A stretch of 64,000 nucleotides of DNA from Runella limosa DSM 17973 (lineage in GTDB: Bacteria > Bacteroidota > Bacteroidia > Cytophagales > Spirosomataceae), in NCBI RefSeq assembly GCF_000482465.1, contig NZ_KI519426.1, positions 1-64,000 on the forward strand. The letters run 5' to 3'. This document shows, one piece after another, positions 42,747 to 53,400 of this stretch. The notes beneath the pieces were generated by a model, which ran no database searches, had not been told where the DNA came from, and worked only from the letters and a program-made list of their open reading frames with translations. Each line of letters begins with the position of its first letter. Within the stretch, counting starts at the first letter, position 1. A program made the translations under genes and the position numbers.

Positions 42747-45700
42747 CTAGAAACTCACATTTAAGCCAAAAGTGAAAGTTCTTGCTTGACCCACCGAGTT
42801 CTTTTCAATCCCAGGGGTTACGTTTGAGTTTCCGTTGACCGATGACTCTGGGTCAGTACCTGTGTAGTTGGTCAACAAAAACAAATTAGAGCCTTGGGCA
42901 TAGACGCGCACTGTGCTAAGGCCGAGCTTCGTAAACACAGGATTGGCAGGAATACGGTACCCAAGTGACGCATTTTGCAAACGGAGGAAGTCGCCCTTTT
43001 CAGCATTGGTCGAAACGGGAAACGACGAACCGCTCGAAAGTTGGTCGTTATATACCAAACGCGGGATGTCGGTGATGTCGCCAGGTTTTTGCCAACGTTG
43101 TAAGATTTCGGTAGAGTTGTTGTAGGCGCGTTGGTCGAGGAGCGTAGCACGGGTACCGTTCATGATGTAATTACCTCCCGCAAACGACAAACTCACGGCT
43201 GCATCGAAGTTTTTGTACTTGAAAGTGTTGGTCAAGCCACCGTACCATTTGGGAAGGGCATTGCCGATAAGGTAATAATCAGCTCCAGTGATGGCAGGCG
43301 CTTTGGTGCCATCTAGGTACGTCCATTGGCTTTGGCCAGGCAATACCACTTGGCTGTACTGAACTTTTTCGCCCTTTGCATTGATAAAAATACGCTGTCC
43401 ATTTTCTGGATTAACCCCCGCCGTTTTGGCACCGTATAAACTTCCCACCGAGTAGCCTACGCGGGTAATGTTGGTTGTTTCGTACGATACGTGCGTGGTG
43501 CCTACAATGTCGGTATTTCCTTGCGCCAACGCCGTTACTTTGTTCGCTAGGGAAGTGATATTGAACGACGTATTCCACGAAAAGTCGCCTTTACGAAGCA
43601 CGGTAGCGTTGATTCCTAATTCAAGGCCACGGTTGTACATCGACCCTACGTTCCCCAAAATCGAATTGCCAGGAATCCCTTTGGAAACGGCTTGGGGTGC
43701 GCTCAAAATCAACCCGTTTACGTCGTTGTTGAAATACGTGATTTCCACCTGAACGCGGTCGTTCCACAAACCTAAGTCAGCACCGATGTTGGTTTGATTG
43801 CTGGTTTCCCAGCCTAAGTTGGAGTTCCCCGCTTGCGAAATGCCCCAAGTGGGGACACTTCCGTACAACGAGCCACTGTACAATTCCAACGAACTGTAGG
43901 CGTCGTTGAGGTTCCCGTTTCCAACGCGGCCCCAACTAGCGCGCAACTTAACGTTACTCAACAGGTTAGACAGCGGTAAATTTTTGTAAAACGGCTCCTC
44001 TGACAGCGCCCAACCGCCTGATACTCCGCCAAAGTTTCCGTATTTTTTGCCTGCACCCAAGGCCGAGTTACCATCACGACGGAAGTTGAACGTAACGAAG
44101 TATTTTTTGTTGAAGTCGTAGTTCAAACGGGAGAAAAAAGAAAGGAAAGCGCGCTCACTGATGTCATTGCCCGTGGCCGAAATAGCCCCCCAGTTTCCTT
44201 GGTAGTTTTCAAAGAAAGGGTCAGACGTTTGGGTACGCGAAGCCCCCCACGCCGTATAGTCAAACTTCTGAATATCATACCCTACCAACGCCGATGCTGA
44301 GTGTTTTCCTCCAAAGCCAAGGTTGTACGAAAGGGTGTTGGTCCAGTTCCAAGTGTCTCTAATGCCCGTGGTGTTTGAGGCATTTCCACGGGTGGAGAAA
44401 CCGTTACCTTGAATGGCGCTATCGAAACTGACATTGTCGGTACGTAAACGATCGATGGAGTAGGAGCTAGTGAAATCCAAGTTTTTTGCCAAGTTGGCCA
44501 CTGCCGAAAGTGAGGCAATTATACGGTCATTTTCGGAAGTGTAACGGTTCTCCCGAAGCAGTGCCACGGGGTTTCCCCAGTTGCTTACCACTTGGTTGTT
44601 GCCCATACCAATGGTATTGAGCGCTGAGGGATTGATGTTGTAAGAACCGTCGGCGTTAAACGCAGGAATGTTAGGCGATAGTGCCGTTGCCAAGCGTGCT
44701 GCTCCTACTAAGAAGAAATTGGAGCTGGGCAACGAGCCTGCGTAAGGTGATTTATTGTAACTGGTGTTGTAAGAAACGCTTCCTTTTAGTTTTAGCCAAG
44801 AGGTGATTTCTTGGTCGATGTTGAAACGAATCGCTTTGCGCTTAAACTCGTTGGCGACAAGAAAACCATTTTGGTTGGTGTAGTTGGCCGAAAAGTAGTA
44901 CGATGTCGTCGGTGTGCCGCCTGAGATGTTGATGTTGTGGCTCTGCGACGTACCCGTGCGGTAAATGTAATCGTACCAACGGGTGTCAATCGGGTTTTTG
45001 TTCTCGTCGTAGTTTGGGAAAAATAGAGCCGACGCCACTTTGTCGTTGTTGGCGTTTCCGCCCAAAATTTTAGCGTTTAACACCGCTTCGTTTTTGATCG
45101 CGATGTATTGATCGGCATTTAGCAGTTCGGGTAAACGTACCACGTCCGACACGCCCGCCCAAGTTTCGTACGTAATGCGAGGTTTTCCTGCTTTTCCGCG
45201 TTTGGTCGTAATGAGCAATACCCCCGCCGCTGCCCGAGAACCATAAATAGAGGTAGAAGCAGCATCTTTTAGTACGTCAATCGACTCAATATCAGCAGGG
45301 TTGATGTCGCCAAGCGGGTTGTTAGGAACGGCCGTGCTGGTCGAAACATTTCCTGTATTAATGGGAATACCGTCCACCACGATGAGCGGATAAGAGCTCA
45401 ATGAAATGGAATTGACCCCACGGATTCGAATCACAGGAGGGTTGTTGAGCACCCCGTTGGGTTGGCCAATGCTTACGCCTGGCGCACGGCCTTGGAGGGC
45501 TTGGTCAAAGCTTTGAACGGGTTGTTCCTTGATGGCTTCGCCCGAAACCCGTACCGCCGAACCCGTAAATTCGGCTTTGGTTTGAGTTCCGTACCCCACT
45601 ACCCGTACCTCGCTAAGTTGTTTAGTATCTGAGTTTAGTTCGATAGAAAAAGTAGATTGATTGGCAACGGCTTTTTCAATGGACGAATACCCAATAAAAG

Positions 45701-45920
45701 AAAAAATAAGGGTAGAATTGTCAGCAACGGATAGTTTAAACGCGCCCTGTTGGTCAGAAATCGTTCCTGTTTGTGTCCCTTTCACAATGACCGAAACGCC
45801 AGGGAGCACCTCACCCGTTTCTTTATCTTTGATGGTTCCTGTGACCGTTTTTTGGGCCAAAGCGGTAATGGCCGAACTCACTATCAAGAGTAAAATGAAG
45901 TGTAGTTTTCTGATTTTCAT
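42747..45920 (-). CDS. SusC-like TonB-dependent transporter (block B2)
   Basis: 1057 residues. Signal peptide (MKIRKLHFILLLIVSSAITALAQ), CarboxypepD_reg-like domain (VTGTIKDKETGEVLPGVSVIVKG), RVVGYGTQTKAEFTGSAVRVSGEA, plug with YPLIVVDGIPINTG and IESIDVLKDAASTSIYGSRAAAGVLLITTKRGKAGK, barrel ending FTFGLNVSF. The AFTGSAV/EFTGSAV stretch and YPLI(I/V)VDG group it with 29241, not with the block A SusC proteins. It starts 30 bp behind the DoxX gene at 45950, so it may be read through from the block A2 promoter. Confidence 0.95.
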   Translation of the reverse strand: MKIRKLHFILLLIVSSAITALAQKTVTGTIKDKETGEVLPGVSVIVKGTQTGTISDQQGAFKLSVADNSTLIFSFIGYSSIEKAVANQSTFSIELNSDTKQLSEVRVVGYGTQTKAEFTGSAVRVSGEAIKEQPVQSFDQALQGRAPGVSIGQPNGVLNNPPVIRIRGVNSISLSSYPLIVVDGIPINTGNVSTSTAVPNNPLGDINPADIESIDVLKDAASTSIYGSRAAAGVLLITTKRGKAGKPRITYETWAGVSDVVRLPELLNADQYIAIKNEAVLNAKILGGNANNDKVASALFFPNYDENKNPIDTRWYDYIYRTGTSQSHNINISGGTPTTSYYFSANYTNQNGFLVANEFKRKAIRFNIDQEITSWLKLKGSVSYNTSYNKSPYAGSLPSSNFFLVGAARLATALSPNIPAFNADGSYNINPSALNTIGMGNNQVVSNWGNPVALLRENRYTSENDRIIASLSAVANLAKNLDFTSSYSIDRLRTDNVSFDSAIQGNGFSTRGNASNTTGIRDTWNWTNTLSYNLGFGGKHSASALVGYDIQKFDYTAWGASRTQTSDPFFENYQGNWGAISATGNDISERAFLSFFSRLNYDFNKKYFVTFNFRRDGNSALGAGKKYGNFGGVSGGWALSEEPFYKNLPLSNLLSNVKLRASWGRVGNGNLNDAYSSLELYSGSLYGSVPTWGISQAGNSNLGWETSNQTNIGADLGLWNDRVQVEITYFNNDVNGLILSAPQAVSKGIPGNSILGNVGSMYNRGLELGINATVLRKGDFSWNTSFNITSLANKVTALAQGNTDIVGTTHVSYETTNITRVGYSVGSLYGAKTAGVNPENGQRIFINAKGEKVQYSQVVLPGQSQWTYLDGTKAPAITGADYYLIGNALPKWYGGLTNTFKYKNFDAAVSLSFAGGNYIMNGTRATLLDQRAYNNSTEILQRWQKPGDITDIPRLVYNDQLSSGSSFPVSTNAEKGDFLRLQNASLGYRIPANPVFTKLGLSTVRVYAQGSNLFLLTNYTGTDPESSVNGNSNVTPGIEKNSVGQARTFTFGLNVSF

Positions 45921-45949
45921 AAAAATAATGGTTAGTTAAAAATGAGTTT

Positions 45950-47638
45950 TTAATTGTACTTTCCAGCCTCTAGCGTACTGCGTGACAAAGCATATTTTTT
46001 CTCGTAGCGATCGAGTACGACTCGGATAGAATCTTTGTGTTCGTCAATTCCCGTCAAAATCACGCGATTGCCCCCGTTCTGAACTTCGTAGTTTAAAATC
46101 ATGCGGTTGCGCTTGGCAGGACGAGACTCGGCTTCGATGCCTTTGACGCGGCGGGTGGAATACGCAATGGGTTCAATCTTAGGCGCTTCGGGGCCAATAA
46201 TGGCCAATGCTTCCTTGGGAATCCAGTTGTCTTCTTTCTTTTGAGCACTTTTCTTTTTGGCGGGAGCGTTGGTGCGACCGTCGCCGCCAAAGTCGGTGCG
46301 ATTTCCCAAAAACTCACGCCCTTCTTGGCGATTGCCACGGTTTTTGTCTTGCAAATACAACACGTGATGAACAGTATCGGCTTCGTAATAAAATACCCGT
46401 TGTCCGCCTGCAACCCCCGTCAATTCAAACGTACGGTTGATGTCACGCATGGGAGCGCCACCACCATTTGACAAATCCAAATCGACGGGTTTGTTGACTT
46501 TGAAGGTAAGTGTGGTCCATTTTTCAAACGTGGCTTGTTGCCAACGCAGGGTATCCAACGGAGAAAACGGGATGACTTGCCCCTTGTGACGAAACTCCGT
46601 TACGTGGTAGTTGCCTCGTAAGGTAGGGATGCCTTTGAGGGCTGGTTGTTTGTAAGGGTCGTACAAGAAATTGATGACTGACAAATACGTAAAAACGGGC
46701 AAAAACAAAATAAGGGTGCCTGTTTTGAGAGAAATGCGCGTAATACGTTGCCAAGCCTCAGAAAAAGTGGGGTAGTAGGTGGTAGGAATAGTCGGCTTCT
46801 CCAAAATGAGAAGATTGTAAAGTTTGGGGATATAGTCAATGAGTAAAAAGGCAGAGAACAACACTAAGTAGGAGCTGTAAACGTGTACGCCACCATCGTA
46901 AGAAAAATTGACATAGACGATGTCGGCTAAGGCGCCAAATAACAATACCGCGCCCCAAAAAGTAGTGGCTCTAAAAAATAACAACGCTCCCGCTGCTACT
47001 TCAACCACCCCCGTAAAGACTTCGTACCAAGGCACAATCCCAATCGAAAGCCAATAGATTTTTTGAAGGGTTAAATCCCCAAAATTGGTATTTAATACCC
47101 CCCACGACGGATAAGGAAGCTGCGTAGGAGTGAGTTTGGTGAAGCCAAATCCAATGATGCCAATGCCTGCGCGGTAGCGAACAATCACCCGAAGCCAATA
47201 GTAAAGCAAGCGGTATTCTTTTGGGTCTTTTTTGATTAAAATGGCAATGCCTGTCCACGCCAAACCCACCACAACGGCAAACAAAAAGGTGATGACCCAC
47301 ACGGCATAGCCGTTGAGCGTACTTCCAAAAATACGGTTCCCAAAAAAGTTCAACCCTGAGCCAAATCGAGCTACGTCGTACAGGTCGCGGTAGTGCAGGT
47401 GCAACCAATCGAACGCGACTATTTCTTTGTACCAATCAAGACTGTTGGGCAATGACATTGCCACAAAAAATACAAACGAAATACGAAACGCGATTTTCTT
47501 CCAAAGCGGCCATTCCCTTCCCGTTGGGTGATTAGGCTCGTTGTGTTGCGGAAACGGTTCCGTAATCGAGGGAATAGTGAGGGCGGGCGCACCACCCAAA
47601 TCGACTCTTTCTGAAGTGATCTTGTATAACTTTGACAT
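45950..47638 (-). CDS. DoxX-like membrane protein with C-terminal beta domain, type 2 (block A2)
   Basis: 562 residues, the largest of the four paralogues. About eight membrane helices (for example WKKIAFRISFVFFVAMSLPN, VWVITFLFAVVVGLAWTGIAI, RYRAGIGIIGFGFTKLTPTQL, YEVFTGVVEVAAGALLFF) up to about residue 330. The soluble domain follows: NYHVTEFRHKGQVIPFSPLDTLRWQQATFEKWTTLTFKVNK, then FYYEADTVHHVLYLQDKNRG and VILTGIDEHKDSIRVVLDR. Between these two halves of the domain lies an extra basic, low-complexity insert (NAPAKKKSAQKKEDNW and following, about residues 440-505) missing from the others. Closest positional counterpart is 15303. Confidence 0.75.
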   Translation of the reverse strand: MSKLYKITSERVDLGGAPALTIPSITEPFPQHNEPNHPTGREWPLWKKIAFRISFVFFVAMSLPNSLDWYKEIVAFDWLHLHYRDLYDVARFGSGLNFFGNRIFGSTLNGYAVWVITFLFAVVVGLAWTGIAILIKKDPKEYRLLYYWLRVIVRYRAGIGIIGFGFTKLTPTQLPYPSWGVLNTNFGDLTLQKIYWLSIGIVPWYEVFTGVVEVAAGALLFFRATTFWGAVLLFGALADIVYVNFSYDGGVHVYSSYLVLFSAFLLIDYIPKLYNLLILEKPTIPTTYYPTFSEAWQRITRISLKTGTLILFLPVFTYLSVINFLYDPYKQPALKGIPTLRGNYHVTEFRHKGQVIPFSPLDTLRWQQATFEKWTTLTFKVNKPVDLDLSNGGGAPMRDINRTFELTGVAGGQRVFYYEADTVHHVLYLQDKNRGNRQEGREFLGNRTDFGGDGRTNAPAKKKSAQKKEDNWIPKEALAIIGPEAPKIEPIAYSTRRVKGIEAESRPAKRNRMILNYEVQNGGNRVILTGIDEHKDSIRVVLDRYEKKYALSRSTLEAGKYN

Positions 47639-47657
47639 AGTAGTAAAGCGTTTGAGA

Positions 47658-49001
47658 TTAGAGTTTTAAGCCGCGCCGACGACCTGTTTTTTGCGCTTCG
47701 AACGTGAGGTACTTTTTATTGGTTTTTTGTAAAACCGCATATATCGAATCCCGCTGGTTGGTTACTCCTGAAAGTACAAGGGTTGAGTCGTTGGGTTGAG
47801 AATAATGCAGGTCAAATACTTCGTTGAGGTAGTGCTTATTGCGGTTCTTGAGGTGCAACACTTTTTGGTTTTCATCCACTTCGTAACTGTAGTAGTGGCG
47901 CCCCTGCGAACCCGCAAATTCATAATTGCGGTCGTCGTCGTTGGAATGAATTTCTTCCGTATCGGTTAAGTCCAACTGAACCGAGCGATTTGATTTGATA
48001 CTGAGCGTATTCCACTTCTCGAACACCACATCCTGCCAGCGCGTAGAATCGGTTTTGGAATAAGGAAGCGGCACGTTATTTAGCTTAAACTCACTGACGT
48101 TGTAAAGTCCCTCTGAATTGGGTAAACCTTTTTGGGCTGGAAATTGGTACGGGCCTTTGCGATACGCTGCGTACGTTTCTGCTCCATACACCACCACGAA
48201 CAAGAGCACATAAGCCGCTTTTAGTACCCAGCGTACTCGTTGCCAATTGGCTTGAAAAACAGGTTGATACTTAGTGGGAAGGGTAGGCTTTTCGAGCGAT
48301 ACCAAAGTGAACAAACGGAGCGCGTCGTACGAAAACAAAAAGAGCGCAAGCGTAATAAGGTAAAAGCTATAGATGTATTCGCCACCTTCGTAGGCGATGT
48401 TGGACACAAAAACGTTACCCGTAAAAGGCAGAATAACGAGGGTGCCAATGGTAGCGGTTTTGCGGTGTAGAAGCAAGAGCCCGCCCACGATTTCGACCAA
48501 TCCTAAAAATGATTGGTAGTTTGGTACTACTCCCAACCCTAACGAAAATAGTTTCCAAGCCGTAAAATCGCCGTAATTGGTGTTGAGATTACTGAGCGAA
48601 GGAAGGGGAGACTGCAACGGAAAAAACTTGATAAAACCATACGCAATCACACCGAGTGCCAAGCGATAGCGAACCAACACCCGAACGCCATAGTACAGTT
48701 TGTCGTAATCGGTGGTTGGCTTGTCGATTCGCGACCAAATAACGGCTCCGATTCCCGCCAAAACGGCAACAATTAGCCAGTTTATAAAGCTTTCTTGTCC
48801 TATAAAATTGGGGGAGTATTTGGACAAATAAAAGATATTTCGGTAGCTAAACGCCCAATCTTCGGTCACAAATAAGTGCTTGAAAAATCGCACGTCAATG
48901 GGGAGAACTTGAATAAAGAAATAGAGCCCAAAGAACCGAAAAAGGGCTTTCTCCCAGTTTTTCCATTCGATAGAATCGTCGAGAAGTAATTCTTTTGCCA
49001 T
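47658..49001 (-). CDS. DoxX-like membrane protein with C-terminal beta domain, type 1 (block A2)
   Basis: 447 residues. Same order as 16862: EWKNWEKALFRFFGLYFFIQVLPID, RYRLALGVIAYGFIKFFPLQSPLPSLSNLNTNYGD, PNYQSFLGLVEIVGGLLLLHRKTATIG, further helices to about residue 300, then YNVSEFKLNNVPLPYSKTDSTRWQDVVFEKWNTLSIKSNR, the acidic TEEIHSNDDDRNYEF, AGSQGRHYYSYEVDENQKVLHLKNRNKH and LVLSGVTNQRDSIYAVLQK. It is 100 bp behind susD, separated by a strong hairpin (49054), and 19 bp before the second DoxX gene. Function not known. Confidence 0.75.
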   Translation of the reverse strand: MAKELLLDDSIEWKNWEKALFRFFGLYFFIQVLPIDVRFFKHLFVTEDWAFSYRNIFYLSKYSPNFIGQESFINWLIVAVLAGIGAVIWSRIDKPTTDYDKLYYGVRVLVRYRLALGVIAYGFIKFFPLQSPLPSLSNLNTNYGDFTAWKLFSLGLGVVPNYQSFLGLVEIVGGLLLLHRKTATIGTLVILPFTGNVFVSNIAYEGGEYIYSFYLITLALFLFSYDALRLFTLVSLEKPTLPTKYQPVFQANWQRVRWVLKAAYVLLFVVVYGAETYAAYRKGPYQFPAQKGLPNSEGLYNVSEFKLNNVPLPYSKTDSTRWQDVVFEKWNTLSIKSNRSVQLDLTDTEEIHSNDDDRNYEFAGSQGRHYYSYEVDENQKVLHLKNRNKHYLNEVFDLHYSQPNDSTLVLSGVTNQRDSIYAVLQKTNKKYLTFEAQKTGRRRGLKL

Positions 49002-49053
49002 GGTTGGTTCTAACTGTTATAGGGTGAATAAAAGTTGTTATGATTTGGAGTAG

Positions 49054-49092
49054 CCCCCTCAAAATCTCCCTGTAAGGGAGGACTTTGAGGGG
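49054..49092 (-). promoter_or_regulatory. Strong hairpin between susD and the DoxX genes (block A2)
   Basis: CCCCCTCAAAATCTCCC and GGGAGGACTTTGAGGGG form an imperfect 16-pair stem with a five-base loop, without a T-tract. It could stabilise the upstream susCD mRNA or slow read-through, making DoxX expression lower than susCD. The corresponding 47-bp gap of block A1 has no such hairpin. Similar short palindromes are common between Bacteroidota genes, so a selfish repeat is the alternative. Confidence 0.55.
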
Positions 49093-49101
49093 TGGTTGGG
49101 G

Positions 49102-50445
49102 TTAATAGCCAGGGTTTTGTTCTAATGCTTTGTCAGAGAGTAATTGCTGAACTGGAATGGGAAGTACGTAGCGATTGGCCTCCGAAAGGCTGAACACGGC
49201 GGGAGCTCTTCCTGTGCGCACAATGTCAAACCAACGGTGTGGTTCTAGCGCAAACTCGACCCGACGCTCGTTTTCAATCGCCAATAGCAAATCGCTTTGC
49301 GTAGCAGCCGTGCTAGCGGTAATTCCTGCACGGTCGCGGATTAGATTCAAGTCAGCCAAACCAAGAGCAAGTTTGTTCTGTTGGGCGCGAGCTTCGGCGC
49401 GAATCAAAATAACTTCAGCAATGCGAAGCACGTAACTCGGGTCGGAGGCGGGGTTGCGGTAGTACAAATTTCCGTACCAGCGGTTTTGATTGTCTTTGGC
49501 GACCAAGGTACTGCGAGTCCCACCCACGGCGGGATTGTTGAGCAGGGCCACGAGGGCGTCGTTGGGAGCCCATTGGCGCGTACCACCGTTGGTTTGTGGT
49601 TGCCATTGGCCACGGTGACTATTTACTTCGGTCGTACCATTGTAGAAAATTTCAAAAATGGATTCCGTCGTACCGCGAGCATCATTGGCAAAAAATGCAC
49701 TAAATGGTTTTACCAACTTGTAGTTCGTAGCATCACTAATGACTTTATCGGCGTATTCTTCGGCCTTTACCCACTCTTTTTGGTATAAATGATAACGCGC
49801 TCTCAAGGCCCACACGGTTTTGCGGGTAGCCCGATAACGGTCGGTGGTGGCAGGTAAAAGTGATTCAGCCGTTTCTAAGTCCTTGAGTACTTGGGCGTAG
49901 GTTTCGGCCACACTACTGCGCTTGATACCGCTGTTGTCGGTAGGATTAATGGTTGGTTTTGTAATAAGAGGTACGCCGCCCCAAGTGCGCGCCAAGTCAA
50001 AATAGGCCAAAGCTCGGACAAAATAAGCTTCTCCAATGTACTGATTACGAAGGGCGTCGGTTAGCTGTGCGTCTTTGACCGTTGCTACTTTTTCGATGAC
50101 ATTGTTGGCGCGATTGATGGTGCGGTAAATCGAAACCCAAGCCGAACTAATGGTTGAATTGTCGGCATTTACTTTTTTGTTGATGAACTCTTGTACTTGC
50201 GACTGCGAACCTGTCCAAACGATATTGTCACTCGACAAATACCCAATGGATTGGAAAGATGTACCATAATAACCCCCGTCGGCCAAGGCGCTATAAACAC
50301 CTCTTACCGCGGTTTCGGCCGAGGAACGATCGACAATGGTAGCGGCGTCCGAAATAAATTCTCTGGGTTGTACGTCAAGGAATTTTTCACAAGAACTACT
50401 TACTAAAGCCAAGCTTACCCAAAGTATATGATGTTTGATTTTCAT
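49102..50445 (-). CDS. SusD-like outer-membrane lipoprotein (block A2)
   Basis: 447 residues from MKIKHHILWVSLALVSSSC at 50445; a TTG four codons upstream is also in frame. Lipobox SSSC, EKFLDVQPREFISDAATIVDRSSAETAVRGVYSAL, GEAYFVRALAYFDLARTWGGVPLIT, and the tail RRVEFALEPHRWFDIVRTGRAPAVFSLSEANRYVLPIP..LEQNPGY. These landmarks match 18313 nearly word for word at both ends, the clearest protein-level sign that blocks A1 and A2 are paralogous. It starts 15 bp behind its susC. Confidence 0.93.
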   Translation of the reverse strand: MKIKHHILWVSLALVSSSCEKFLDVQPREFISDAATIVDRSSAETAVRGVYSALADGGYYGTSFQSIGYLSSDNIVWTGSQSQVQEFINKKVNADNSTISSAWVSIYRTINRANNVIEKVATVKDAQLTDALRNQYIGEAYFVRALAYFDLARTWGGVPLITKPTINPTDNSGIKRSSVAETYAQVLKDLETAESLLPATTDRYRATRKTVWALRARYHLYQKEWVKAEEYADKVISDATNYKLVKPFSAFFANDARGTTESIFEIFYNGTTEVNSHRGQWQPQTNGGTRQWAPNDALVALLNNPAVGGTRSTLVAKDNQNRWYGNLYYRNPASDPSYVLRIAEVILIRAEARAQQNKLALGLADLNLIRDRAGITASTAATQSDLLLAIENERRVEFALEPHRWFDIVRTGRAPAVFSLSEANRYVLPIPVQQLLSDKALEQNPGY

Positions 50446-50460
50446 TGTTTTGCTCAAATT

Positions 50461-53400
50461 TTAGAATGTAATATTGATTCCTACCTGTACCCCAAGTGGT
50501 TGAGGAGGCGTACCTAAGTCGATACCTTGTTGGTTTTGGTCGCTGCTTGCGCTCGACTCAGGGTCTAGGCCCGTGTATTTGGTCAACAGCCAGAGGTTGG
50601 TGCCCGAAACATACACGCGAAGTTGGTCGGCACCGATTTTACGACTCACCGTTTTGGGAATCGAGTATCCGACGTTGAGCGAACGAAGCCGTAAAAACGA
50701 GCCATCTTCTAACCAACGGCTACCACCGTCGCGGTAGTTGTTGACGTTGATTCCATCGGGGCGAGGTACGTCGGTGATGTCGCCAGGTTTTTGCCAACGT
50801 TGGTTATTTTTGGCAAAAATGATTCGTGCGGCATCGCGCGCACCGCCCCCTTCGCCAAAGAAGCGGTTGTGGTTGTAAATCTTGTTGCCGTATTGGAAAG
50901 AGAAGAATAAACTGACATCAAAGCCTTTGTAGGTCAAGTTGTTTGTTAAACCTCCAAAGAATTTTGGCCAAATACTGCCTACAATTTGGCGGTCAGCGAC
51001 GGTAATTTGACCATCTTTATTGACGTCATCATAAATGACATTACCAGTTTGTGGGTCAACGCCCAATTCTTTATATACCCAAAACGAATACAGCGGTGTC
51101 CCTTCTTGTTGGAGAATTAAATCACGGCTACCGTAGCGAAGTGGGTTGGCAAGTTTCTCAATTTTATTGATGTTGCGGGCAACGTTGAAGCTTGTGCTCC
51201 ATTGAAAATCTCCCTTGCGAACGTTGACGGTACTGATGCCTAGTTCAAAACCTTTGTTGCTGATTTCGGCGGCGTTCGACCAATACGTGCTAAAGCCAGA
51301 CGTTGCGGGCAAGGCCAATTGTAGCAAACCATTGGTGGTGTATTTGTTGTAAACGTTAAATTCTACGTTGAGGCGTTGGTCTAAGAACGACGCATCTACC
51401 CCGACGTTCAACTGGCGCGTACGTTCCCACTGCAAGTCGGCGTTCCCCAATTGTTGAGGCGCAATCCCTGCCGAACTTTGATAACCCGAACCACCCGTCC
51501 AAAGGCCCTGCGAGGCAAAGTTCCCGATGCCGTTTTGGTTTCCAATCACCCCGATACTGGCCCGTAATTTAAGGTCACTCAATACCCGAACGTCTTGCAA
51601 GAATGCCTCTTGTTTTACACGCCAGGCCACTCCTGCCGATGGGAAGAAGCCCCATTTGCGGTTGTTCCCAAAACGCGACGAACCATCGGCGCGGGCACTA
51701 AAATCAATGAGGTATTTTCCGCCAAAATTGTAATCTACTTTGGCAAAGAAGGACGCTAAGTTGCTTTTGCTCCAGCTTTGAGAAGAGGCCGTGGTCGCTG
51801 CCGACGAAATTTGCGTAAACTGATTGTTGGCAAAACCGCGTCCTTCGGCATACGTACGAGTTAGTAAATCACTTTGAAGGGTATTTCCGACTAAGACTCC
51901 AAACGAATGTTTTGCCCCGATTTTCTGGCGGAAAGTAAGCGTTTGCTCGTTCAACCAAGTGGTAAATTGGCTAATCGAAGAGGTCGCCAAACCGTTCGGG
52001 CTTCCTGAAATCAACAAGTTGTTCCAGTATTCTGATTCGTTGTAGTTGTTGTAATCAATACCCCAACTACTGCGGAATTTTAGATTCGGCAAAAGTTGAA
52101 CATCCGCGTATAAGTTCCCGATGTAACGCAAACTCGTAGAGTTAACGTTGTAGTTATCAAGCAATAACGTAAGGTTGTCGAAGCCTGCGCGCCCTACCAA
52201 AACTCCTTGCTCATTGACGGGCGAAAGGTACGTAGGCGTGTGCAGGGCCGCTTGCAAAAGCCCCCCCGCAGGGCCATCTCCCGCGCGGGCTTGGTTGCGG
52301 TAAGTGCGCGTAAACGTGTTGCTGACGCCCACTTGTACGTTGTCGTTGACCTTTTGGTCGAGGTTTACTTTAAAACTAGCGCGTTGAAACGTAATGGGTT
52401 TGATAATAGCCTCTTGCGAATTGAGGCCACCACCGATGTAGTATTTCGTACTTTTGGTACCACCCGAAAGCGATAAATCGTAGTTGGAAAGCGATGCCGT
52501 ACGGAAAAGCTCACTTAGGCGGTCGTACGTTTGCTGTTCTTCGGGAAGTCCTCTGCCACCTTCCGACACGGGACGGAAGGGACGATTGGCAAAGGTGCGG
52601 TTGAGTGAAGGGGTATCTTTACCCGTATTGATCCACCACTCGTTGACGAGCTGGGCGTGTTCTGGCCCCGTGGTTAGTTCCCAAAGTTTGGTAGCTTTGG
52701 CTTGACCGTACGAGGCGTTCAACGAAATCTTAGGCTTTTGTTCAAAACTTCCGCGTTTGGTGGTAATCAAAATCACCCCATTGGCGCCGCGAGAGCCGTA
52801 CAAAGCCGTAGCTTCGGCATCTTTTAATACCTCGATACTTTCAATGTCGTTGGGGTTGAGGTCGGCAATGGGTGAGGTCGCCTTTCCACCCGTTCCGATG
52901 GTTTGCAGCGAATTGTTGTTGATAAATACGCCATCTACGACGTAAAGTGGGTCGTTGTCGGCGTTGATGGAAGTTGCCCCGCGTACTCGAATGTTAACCG
53001 CCTCTCCAGGAACGCCTGTGTTGCTAGAAATCTGCACCCCCGATACTTTTCCTTGCAATTGGGCGTCAAAACTTCCCGCTTGAATTGATTTTGACTCGGC
53101 AGGGTCAATTTTTGCGATAGAACCGATGAGGTCTTTTCGTTCGAGTGTACCGTAGCCAACAACCACTACTTCAGAGAGTTGTTTCGTATCAGGCGCAAGT
53201 TCGAGAACTACTTTGTCTGAATTGACAATTATTTCGTTGGTCAAATAACCGATGTAACTGACGACGACCGTGAAGGGTAATTTTTGCCCCGTTCTAAGGG
53301 TAAATTTGCCATCCGCATCGCTGGTACTTCCGTTGGTGGTTCCCTTGATGACGACCGACGCACCTACCAATGCCTCCCGTGTCTTTTGGTCGATGAGCTT

